Source: Polychytrium aggregatum
Lineage: Eukaryota > Chytridiomycota > Chytridiomycetes > Polychytriales
Direction: 5' to 3'
Assembly (NCBI RefSeq): GCF_025602895.1
Contig: NW_026516556.1
Location: 1 to 22,880, forward strand
DNA length: 22,880 nt
The position numbers and the translations under genes were made by a program. Below are positions 1-6,700 of this stretch, in pieces. Within the stretch, counting starts at the first letter, position 1; every line of letters starts with the position of its first letter. The notes under the pieces were generated by a model that saw only the letters and a list, made by a program, of their open reading frames with translations, was not told the origin of the DNA and searched no databases.

Positions 1-8
1 AACTAAAA

Positions 9-29
9 CCTAACCTAACCTAACCCTGA
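9..29 (+). repeat. Telomere-like CCTAA repeats left of LINE copy A
   Basis: Three CCTAA units (9-23) and one CCCTGA (24-29) directly precede the LINE 5' end. The preceding eight bases are not a clean repeat. CCTAA is the C-rich strand of a TTAGG telomere repeat, a five-base unit best known from arthropods but also possible in other eukaryotes. The same unit and the same CCCTGA junction precede LINE copy B at 6376-6443, which is the main reason to read this short run as part of a telomere-LINE array rather than chance. Confidence 0.75.
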
Positions 30-40
30 CACATCGAGTT

Positions 41-178
41 CTCTGCTCCTGCCGCACCTATCCTGCTCCTGCTGCACCTGTCCTGCTCTTGCTGCACCTG
101 TCCTGCTCTTGCTGCACCTGTCCCTGCTCTTGCTGCACCTGTCCTGCTCCTGCTGCACCTGTATTGCTCTTGCTGCAC
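41..178 (+). repeat. 20-bp tandem repeats in the 5' UTR of LINE copy A
   Basis: Seven units of about 20 bp with consensus TCCTGCTCYTGCTGCACCTG, the first and last diverged (CCGCACCTA; TATTGC). One unit (121-141) has an extra C absent from copy B. The sequence is pyrimidine-rich and open in several frames, but its repeat structure and position upstream of the ORF1 ATG suggest a 5' UTR/promoter array, as with the monomers of some mammalian L1 elements. Promoter function is inferred. Confidence 0.8.
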
Positions 179-426
179 CGTGTGGCCTGCACCACACTGC
201 TTTCACCTCTGTGTTTGTTCCAGCTCTGCCCCTCCAGTTCCCCGCCCTCGCTCCCACACTCCCTGTCCCCTTCCCCACTGCTGAGCGATGTCCAAGGACA
301 GACCCCAGCAGTCCCTTCTCCCGGCCTCGACCAATCGCTGTCGGCAGCTTGATCTTCAAGCGCAAGGAGCGACCCGTGGCCACCCCTTCCTCCCCCGCCA
401 AGCGTCGCCTGTCCTTGCCCGACGCA

Positions 427-2574
427 ATGACCATGCTCCCCAGGCCGGAGCATGACGAGCGTCTCCCCGAGTCCGAGTTCCCGTCCGTGTCCGTGCCCGA
501 GTCCAGGCTCCCGGCCCCGCCCGAGTTCAGGTTCCCGGCCGAACCCGACTTTTCGTTCCCGCCCTTGGACCGCGCTGCCGCCCGTGCCGCCGTCGACATT
601 GATGAACTGGAGGACATCAATGTCGAAGAAGACCTCAGCCCGGACCAAGAGCCTGACGCTGAGCCCTCGTCCTCCTGTGCCGACCAAGACCACCCTGCCG
701 AGTCCCTGGCTCCCGTGTCCTCCTCCGCCGCTCCCCACCAAGACCACTGTGCCATGGACATTGTTGTCCAGCCCAGTGCCGACGTCGTCTCGGTTCCTTG
801 GCGCGACGAGTTCTGGCGCAAGTGGCACGCCTCGTCCGACGTCGATGATCAGAAGGCTGCAACCCAGATCATCGACGTCACCAAGATGAACAACCAGCTG
901 TGGATGGCCGTGACCGCCAAGCTGCAGTGCACTGTCCTGTGCCGCAAGTGCAAGCTCGCCTCGGCCGATCCCTGGATCGTCGTCAAGCACGGCAAGGACG
1001 AGCTCCAGCTCAAGTGTCCCCAGGCCCTCGAGGACGGACCCTGCCCCGGCCAGATGTCGGCCTTCCAGTTCTGGGCCCACATGAGCCGCACCACCAAGGA
1101 GTCCCGCAAGCTGTTTGTGGATGCGTTCTCGGACAAGTTCAAGGAGAACTTCCACACCAAGTGCGGCCTCAAGACCATGGACAAGCAGCGCGCCGTCCCC
1201 CGTGGTGCCTCTGAAGGCGCCCCTCGAGCAGCCCCTGCTTCCACTGCTGACCCCGTCGATCCAGCTCGTCGAGCTGTTGATGCTGTTGGCACTGCGTCCC
1301 CTGTCCCCAAGGCCAGGCCCGTCCTTCCGCCCCGACCCGTCGTCAAGGCCAAGACCCCTCCTCCGTCCCAGGCTCCCGTCCCTGCGATGAAACCCGAGGA
1401 GGCCCTCGCTATCCTCAAGCGAGAGGCTGACCGGGTGCAGTCCATCCTGTTCGAGGCACTCGTGGCCGACAACATGGATGCTGCCACCAAGGCCATGGTC
1501 CAGAAGATCGCCAAGTCCAATGTGGCAATCAGCCGTGCCACGGAGCAGCTCCGCAAGTCTGTTGCCAACAAGACTGCCACCCCCAAGACCCAGTCCCCCG
1601 GTTCCAAGACCCAGTCCTCCGGCTCCCTCCCTGGCTCTGCCCCTGTTTCCGCCCCGTCTCCCTCGTACAAGGCCGCTCTCTTGAAGAACGTTCGGGAGGC
1701 CGAGAGCCGTGTCGGCCGCATGTCCGAGGCCAGCCAGCTCGACGAATGGAAGAGGATGCTGACCACCGGCCGAATGCCAGGCTCCTCCAAGCCGATCCAG
1801 CCCAACCAGCACCGCCAGCCAGTCCTTGTCCCCGGGACGGTCGCCAACTCTGAGCTCCGGAACGACAAGTTCAGGGAGGCCGTCACCAACATGGACTGGC
1901 TGTACGTCGAGGGCATCCGCTGTGGCGACCTCGGCAGTGTCCGCCGCAACCTCAAGCGATGCGGCATCGACACCAGGGAGTTGGCCGAGATCAACTTCCC
2001 TGAGGCCACGGTCATGGAGGTCCTTGTCCGCGACAAATCCAACAAGGCCGACCTTGGTGCCCGTCTGGAGTCGCTGTCGTCCACACATGGCAGGGTCAGG
2101 GTCGTACCGGCCTACGACGTCATCCATGGTCTCAAGCACCATGGACTGGCCCTGTCCCGATCCGATGCCATCAAGAACTTTATGGCAAAGTCCCTCCGCC
2201 AGGCAGCCAAGGCCAAGACCGCCCCTGTCCGCCGCTGCATCCAGATGCGCATCCCCGAGGAGTACCGCGACGAGTACGACTCGCTCCTCAAGAAGGCCCT
2301 ATCCGGCAAGGAGGTCAAGCGGGCGGACATCACCGCCGTCCCCAAGGTCCCTGGTTCTGCCGCTGCCGCTGCCTCGTCGTCTGCCTCTGCCGCTGCCGCT
2401 ACCGCTGCCCCTGCCGTTGTCGTTGCTGTCGCTGCTGCTGCTGCCCCCGCCGCTGGTGCCTCGTCAAAGCCCAGCAAGCCTCACCCCGCCTACAGAGTCC
2501 CGCTGTCCGTCATGGACACTGACTCTGAAGGAGAGGGCCCCCGGGCCAGCAGCAGCGCTGCACGACTCCAATGA
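427..2574 (+). CDS. LINE copy A ORF1 protein, N-terminus disrupted by a 1-nt insertion
   Basis: In copy B the ORF1 frame starts at ATG 6701 (residues MSKDRPQQSLL...) and would encode 761 aa without its LTR insertion. The matching ATG of copy A is at 288, but one extra A at 333-334 throws that start out of frame. The main frame is open further upstream without an ATG; the first in-frame ATG is 427, giving 715 aa (46 residues shorter). Visible parts (copy B numbering): acidic Pro-rich N-terminus; Cys cluster C218-X2-C221-X21-C243-X8-C252, possibly zinc-binding; a charged possibly helical stretch; a C-terminal region from about 535 (WLYVEGI...) that resembles ORF1 domains of fungal LINEs; an Ala/Val-rich tract; basic end. 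LINE ORF1 proteins bind the element RNA; that role is inferred here. The stop codon overlaps the ORF2 start (ATGA). Confidence 0.72.
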   Translation: MTMLPRPEHDERLPESEFPSVSVPESRLPAPPEFRFPAEPDFSFPPLDRAAARAAVDIDELEDINVEEDLSPDQEPDAEPSSSCADQDHPAESLAPVSSSAAPHQDHCAMDIVVQPSADVVSVPWRDEFWRKWHASSDVDDQKAATQIIDVTKMNNQLWMAVTAKLQCTVLCRKCKLASADPWIVVKHGKDELQLKCPQALEDGPCPGQMSAFQFWAHMSRTTKESRKLFVDAFSDKFKENFHTKCGLKTMDKQRAVPRGASEGAPRAAPASTADPVDPARRAVDAVGTASPVPKARPVLPPRPVVKAKTPPPSQAPVPAMKPEEALAILKREADRVQSILFEALVADNMDAATKAMVQKIAKSNVAISRATEQLRKSVANKTATPKTQSPGSKTQSSGSLPGSAPVSAPSPSYKAALLKNVREAESRVGRMSEASQLDEWKRMLTTGRMPGSSKPIQPNQHRQPVLVPGTVANSELRNDKFREAVTNMDWLYVEGIRCGDLGSVRRNLKRCGIDTRELAEINFPEATVMEVLVRDKSNKADLGARLESLSSTHGRVRVVPAYDVIHGLKHHGLALSRSDAIKNFMAKSLRQAAKAKTAPVRRCIQMRIPEEYRDEYDSLLKKALSGKEVKRADITAVPKVPGSAAAAASSSASAAAATAAPAVVVAVAAAAAPAAGASSKPSKPHPAYRVPLSVMDTDSEGEGPRASSSAARLQ
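2571..2574 (+). promoter_or_regulatory. ATGA stop-start overlap coupling ORF1 to ORF2 (copy A)
   Basis: The ORF1 stop TGA (2572-2574) and the ORF2 start ATG (2571-2573) share an ATGA tetranucleotide, also present in copy B at 15063-15066. Stop-start overlap in the bicistronic RNA of the telomeric LINE SART1 is known to support termination-reinitiation; the same mechanism is inferred here. Confidence 0.7.
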
Positions 2575-5500
2575 ATCCACACCCCTCGCAGGGAGGCGGC
2601 AGGGCCCAGACATCCCTGACCGTCGCTTCCTTCAATGTCTGTGGCATCAACGTCAACGACGTTGAACTCAAGAACCTCATCGACACCAACGACATCGACT
2701 TTGTCGGTGTCCAAGAAACCCTCGCCGACCTCGAACCCCGCAGCCCTCTCTGTGGCTATGCCGTCAAGGTCCCTGGTCCCCGTTGCCGCGCCGGTAGAGG
2801 CATCGCCATCCTCTACAACCCGGCCAGGATCGACCCGCACGACTTCACCAACATTGAAGTCAGCGACAAGGGCGACGCCATGTGGGTGACATACAAACAC
2901 GTCATCCACATCGGCAACTTCTACCTGTCCCCGAGCCTCAAGCTGGACGACTACCGCGAGGCCCTCCAGTCGATCCACACCAAGGCCGCCCTCCCCGACG
3001 CCCAGGTCATTGTGGTGGGTGACTTCAATGCCCACCTCAGTGCCCTGAGCGGACTGCCCACGCCGCTCCGTGGCAGGGAGAAGATCCTCGAGGACACTGT
3101 CTCCCGCGCCGGTCTCCGCGTTGTGCCTCCAGCTGTGATCCCGACCCACACCCGGCAGCGGGGTCCCAGCTGGACAACGATCGACTACATCTTTGTGTCG
3201 CATCGCCAGGCCAACAACGACCCGCTGCTGCAGGTCGACACTGCCGGTGCCTTCCGTGGCCAGTCCGACCACTTCCCCATCTGGGCGACTCTGCGGGTAC
3301 AGCCAAAGTACTACCCAAAGGTCGACCAATGGCAGTGGAAGATCGCCCAGCTCGAGGATCCTGCCGTCCGCGCCCAGTACCTCTTGGCGCTGCTGGACGA
3401 GCGCGAACGCGGTCTGCAGCGCATCCAGGCTGCACTCCGGCCAATCTCAAGGGGATCGGTCATTCCGATCTCGGAGAGTGCGGCCCAGGACTGCATCGAC
3501 CGCGCCTGGTCCATCATGATCGCCCTGATCACCACCGCTGCCGACTCCACCATCGGCAAGGCTTCCATCAAGACCGTCTGGAAGGACCCGGCCCTGATCC
3601 CCGAGATGCGGCAGCTTCGCGAGAGGCGCCGCGATCTCATCTACCAGCTCAAGTTGCCCGGGCTCTCCCTCCGCGTCGCCGAGGACAAGCGCGCCGAACT
3701 CCGCGCTGTCCGCAAACAAGAAAAGAACCTCATCGTCCAGTCCCGCCGAGCAGCCGAGACCCTGGCCATGAACAAGCTGCACTCCCTCAACGCTTCCGAG
3801 GTCGCCAAGTCCCTGGCCGCCATGAAGAAGCGCAAGGAGCTCGACGACGCCTTCCACTTTGACAACTCGGACGAGGCCCTCGAGCGACTTGTGGTCCACT
3901 ACGGCAAGGTCTCCTCGCACTCCCAGGACACCCCCGGTGCCGCCTTTGACCGGACCGTCGGCCCAAGACCCCTGGACACTGTTCCGCGCCTGCTCCCCGA
4001 GGACCGCTCCATTCCCCGATTGTCGTCGGACGAGGTGGCCGATGCCATCGTCAAGTCCCCCAAGCGCAAGTCTTCCGGCCCGGACAAGATCAAGGCCGAG
4101 ATGCTGCACCCTGTCGCTCCCGTGGTCGCTCCCTGGCTCCGGGCCATCCTGCTGGCCGCCCTCAAGGCCTCCGTCGTCCCGACCGAGTGGAACACTGTCC
4201 TGATCCACCCGGTCTACAAGAACAAGGGTTCGATCCTCGATCCGGCCATGTACCGGCCCATCGGGTTGACCCAGGTCCTCCGCAAGATCGCCGAGCGAGT
4301 CCTGCTGCCGTTCCTCACCCGCGAGATCGGCATCATGGACATTGCCCAGGGAGGCTTCCGCCCGGACCGAGGCACCCTCGACCAGGTGTACTCGCTCGAC
4401 GCTCTTGTCCGCATGAACAAGATCCGCGACGACGAGTACAGCCTGGTCTTCCTCGACATCAAGGCCGCCTACGACACTGTCTGGCGGGAGCGCCTCTGGG
4501 ACAAGATCGCCACCCGAGGTGCTGGTCCGGTCGCCGTCGGGGTCCTCAGGGCCATGTTCGACCGCACTCTTGTCCGCGTCGCCAGCAAGGGCCGCACGTC
4601 GCAGCCTGTGTGGCTGCAGAAGGGTCTCATCCAAGGCTCGGTCCTGAGTCCCCTTCTGTTCAGTGCCCACATTGACGACCTGCCTGGACTGCTCCGAGCC
4701 GAGGACGGACTTGTGCTTGCCTCGAGTCGCCACCACCGTCTCCGGGTCAACTCGCTCTGGTTTGCCGATGACGGTGTCCTCATCTGTCCGGCTGGCCGCA
4801 CCCAGGCCATGCTGGATATCTGCGAACGCCACAGCATCGACAACCGGTACCGCTTCTCGCCTCCCAAGTGCGAGGTGCTGTACTCGGCCTGCAACGTCGA
4901 CCAGCTCCATCCCGCCAAGCTGTACGGCACCGAGCTGCCCAAGGTCCTCCAGTTCCGCTACCTCGGTGTCATGGTCGACATTGACGGATTCCGCCCGGAC
5001 CTCCAGTTCGACAAGCTCCTCCGCAAGGTCCACATGGTCACCGACACCGTGGTTGGACTCGGCATCACCCTCGGCAAGGTCTCGGCCAAGACCATCACCC
5101 AGGTCTACAAGACCTTTGTGCGGCCGACCCTCGAATACGGGATGGCCATGGACATCCCCGACCCAGCTCTGCGCGACCGCCTCGACGACGCCCAGATGAC
5201 GGCCCTCCGCACCATGTTCCGCGTCGGCCCCGGCACTCCCGTCGGTGCCATGCACCTCAACTGCGGCCTTCCCAAGATGTCGGTCCGTGTCAAGATGCTG
5301 GCCCTGCAGAACTGGGCCCGCTGGGACGACCAAGTCTCTGACGGCGACAAGATGCTGTCGATGATCCTGCGCAACAAGATCATTGCGCCCTACCACCCCG
5401 ACCAGTTCCTCGGCCAAGGAGTCCGAGCCGATCCGCACTGGGCCATGGTGGTCCGCCGACAAGAGGCCGACCACTCCCTCACGGCCACGGAGATCTACCG

Positions 5501-6245
5501 AGGCAAGACCCGACACCAGCCGCCGCCGCCCGGACCGCCCCGACCCCAGCCCGTCCCGATCAAGACCCTCATCTTCGAGGACCACATGAAGAACGGCTTC
5601 GACCGCTCCAAGCAGCTCACCGCCGCCTGCACCCCGTCGACCAAGATGTCGGGACTCTGGGAGGCTCGCGGGTACCAAGGATCCATGATCATGCTCATGT
5701 TCATGGTCCGATGGCGACTCGGTGCTCTCCCAGGCCACTTCAGATTTGGCTACCGCAAGTGCAAGAACCTGGCTCGACACGGATCCGGGATCGACTTGAC
5801 CAGGACCCACGCACAGCAGTGTGTGGATCCGCATCAAGTCCTGGTCCGCAAGGTCGCAGCCCTCAAGACGGCCCACCCGACTTGGGTGGAAAGTGGTATA
5901 GCCGGAGTGGGACCAGTGGACAAGCTGCTGGACCTGCTCAGTTTCGATCGCACTCCCCCTCGCAGTCGCACCCCTCCCGCACTTGGATCACTTGCTGCTC
6001 ATGTACCCGCTCCCCGCACTGCCTTCCGAGCATTCGCACTTGGTGCACACCCAGCACCACCACCCACTCCCACACCCAGTGTAGTCCCACCCTTGCAGTC
6101 TCTCCCTGCACCCTCATCACAGCGTAGTATAGTGTCAGCACTTGTCATTCCTCCACCCCGACCCCCCCTCGATCCTGCTGTTCCCTTGTGGGAACTGCTC
6201 GAAAATGTGTTCACCCGCTTGGTCTCAGACCTTGTGGGCAGCTGA
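2571..6245 (+). CDS. LINE copy A ORF2: endonuclease / reverse transcriptase
   Basis: Intact 1,224-aa protein. N-terminal exonuclease-endonuclease-phosphatase domain (about 15-245): FNVCG near 20, catalytic Glu49 in VQET, GDFN at 151-154, TTIDYIF and SDH at 232-234. It nicks target DNA to expose a 3'-OH. Reverse transcriptase at about 490-800: YRPIGLTQVLRKIAERVL, motif A Asp629 in FLDIKAAYDTVW, motif B IQGSVLSPLLF, catalytic FADD at 731-734. C-terminal region (about 1030-1110) contains a Cys and a THAQQC motif (His1080, Cys1084), an incomplete counterpart of the usual LINE Cys-His finger, then a Pro-rich tail of about 115 residues. No RNase H motifs. Together these carry out target-primed reverse transcription. 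All catalytic motifs are present, so the protein is plausibly active. Start chosen because both copies share the ATGA overlap. Target preference for telomeric repeats is inferred from context only. Confidence 0.93.
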   Translation: MNPHPSQGGGRAQTSLTVASFNVCGINVNDVELKNLIDTNDIDFVGVQETLADLEPRSPLCGYAVKVPGPRCRAGRGIAILYNPARIDPHDFTNIEVSDKGDAMWVTYKHVIHIGNFYLSPSLKLDDYREALQSIHTKAALPDAQVIVVGDFNAHLSALSGLPTPLRGREKILEDTVSRAGLRVVPPAVIPTHTRQRGPSWTTIDYIFVSHRQANNDPLLQVDTAGAFRGQSDHFPIWATLRVQPKYYPKVDQWQWKIAQLEDPAVRAQYLLALLDERERGLQRIQAALRPISRGSVIPISESAAQDCIDRAWSIMIALITTAADSTIGKASIKTVWKDPALIPEMRQLRERRRDLIYQLKLPGLSLRVAEDKRAELRAVRKQEKNLIVQSRRAAETLAMNKLHSLNASEVAKSLAAMKKRKELDDAFHFDNSDEALERLVVHYGKVSSHSQDTPGAAFDRTVGPRPLDTVPRLLPEDRSIPRLSSDEVADAIVKSPKRKSSGPDKIKAEMLHPVAPVVAPWLRAILLAALKASVVPTEWNTVLIHPVYKNKGSILDPAMYRPIGLTQVLRKIAERVLLPFLTREIGIMDIAQGGFRPDRGTLDQVYSLDALVRMNKIRDDEYSLVFLDIKAAYDTVWRERLWDKIATRGAGPVAVGVLRAMFDRTLVRVASKGRTSQPVWLQKGLIQGSVLSPLLFSAHIDDLPGLLRAEDGLVLASSRHHRLRVNSLWFADDGVLICPAGRTQAMLDICERHSIDNRYRFSPPKCEVLYSACNVDQLHPAKLYGTELPKVLQFRYLGVMVDIDGFRPDLQFDKLLRKVHMVTDTVVGLGITLGKVSAKTITQVYKTFVRPTLEYGMAMDIPDPALRDRLDDAQMTALRTMFRVGPGTPVGAMHLNCGLPKMSVRVKMLALQNWARWDDQVSDGDKMLSMILRNKIIAPYHPDQFLGQGVRADPHWAMVVRRQEADHSLTATEIYRGKTRHQPPPPGPPRPQPVPIKTLIFEDHMKNGFDRSKQLTAACTPSTKMSGLWEARGYQGSMIMLMFMVRWRLGALPGHFRFGYRKCKNLARHGSGIDLTRTHAQQCVDPHQVLVRKVAALKTAHPTWVESGIAGVGPVDKLLDLLSFDRTPPRSRTPPALGSLAAHVPAPRTAFRAFALGAHPAPPPTPTPSVVPPLQSLPAPSSQRSIVSALVIPPPRPPLDPAVPLWELLENVFTRLVSDLVGS

Positions 6246-6375
6246 GGCAGCACTAGGCTGCAACAGGAGTAAATAGGCTTGCCTGTGTACTCAACGTGCC
6301 GGGGTACCAACCTGTTGGACCTGATGGCTTGTCTTCTTGAATAAAGTTGACTATAGTAACAAAAAAAAAAAAAAA
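6246..6375 (+). terminator. LINE copy A 3' UTR, polyadenylation signal and poly(A) tail
   Basis: The 3' UTR has a small hairpin GCAGC/GCTGC (6247-6261) and a second one, GGT-A-CCAA/TTGG-ACC, at 6303-6321, both retained in copy B. AATAAA lies at 6340-6345, 15 nt before a run of 15 A (6361-6375). The poly(A) runs directly into CCTAA repeats, so the last two A could be telomeric. The hairpins could be reverse transcriptase recognition elements, as in other LINE 3' UTRs; that is inference. Confidence 0.82.
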
Positions 6376-6443
6376 CCTAACCTAACCTAACCTAACCTAA
6401 CCCTGACCCTGACCTAACCTAACCTAACCTAACCTAACCCTGA
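6376..6443 (+). repeat. Interstitial telomere-like array between LINE copies A and B
   Basis: Order of units: five CCTAA (6376-6400), two CCCTGA (6401-6412), five CCTAA (6413-6437), one CCCTGA (6438-6443), then LINE copy B. All units are in the same orientation. It sits exactly between the poly(A) of one LINE and the 5' end of the next. On the G-rich strand the units read TTAGG and TCAGGG. Confidence 0.88.
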
Positions 6444-6454
6444 CACATCGAGTT

Positions 6455-6591
6455 CTCTGCTCCTGCCGCACCTATCCTGCTCCTGCTGCACCTGTCCTGC
6501 TCTTGCTGCACCTGTCCTGCTCTTGCTGCACCTGTCCTGCTCTTGCTGCACCTGTCCTGCTCCTGCTGCACCTGTATTGCTCTTGCTGCAC
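6455..6591 (+). repeat. 20-bp tandem repeats in the 5' UTR of LINE copy B
   Basis: Same seven-unit array as copy A at 41-178, one base shorter because the fifth unit lacks the extra C. No other difference was noticed. The full-length ORF1 ATG follows at 6701. Confidence 0.78.
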
Positions 6592-6700
6592 CGTGTGGCC
6601 TGCACCACACTGCTTTCACCTCTGTGTTTGTTCCAGCTCTGCCCCTCCAGTTCCCCGCCCTCGCTCCCACACTCCCTGTCCCCTTCCCCACTGCTGAGCG

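Larger units (their letters stand above)
30..6375 (+). mobile_element. LINE (non-LTR retrotransposon) copy A, full length
   Basis: About 6.35 kb element: 5' UTR with 20-bp tandem repeats (41-178), ORF1, ORF2 with apurinic-like endonuclease and reverse transcriptase, a 115-nt 3' UTR with AATAAA at 6340-6345, and a poly(A) run of 15 (6361-6375). Flanked on both sides by CCTAA repeats. Copy B starts at the equivalent base (6444), which fixes the 5' boundary to within the CCCTGA junction. ORF2 is intact; ORF1 carries one extra base near its start. I see no RNase H domain in ORF2. Clade not assigned: a reverse transcriptase phylogeny would be needed. Confidence 0.9.

Noticed and set aside
109..426. 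Upstream extension of the copy A ORF1 frame through the 20-bp repeats
   Set aside because: No ATG in this part; the translation is Leu/His/Cys-rich repeat sequence, and copy B shows that the real start lies downstream at the equivalent of 288.
58..2142. Long minus-strand open frame opposite LINE ORF1 (also 6434-8452)
   Set aside because: Low-complexity Gly/Leu/Val-rich translation, a mirror of the GC-rich plus-strand codon pattern. The plus strand carries the recognisable ORF1.
3447..5876. 809-codon minus-strand open frame opposite LINE ORF2
   Set aside because: Shadow of the reverse transcriptase gene; no recognisable domain, and its counterpart in copy B is broken into shorter pieces while the plus-strand ORF2 stays intact.
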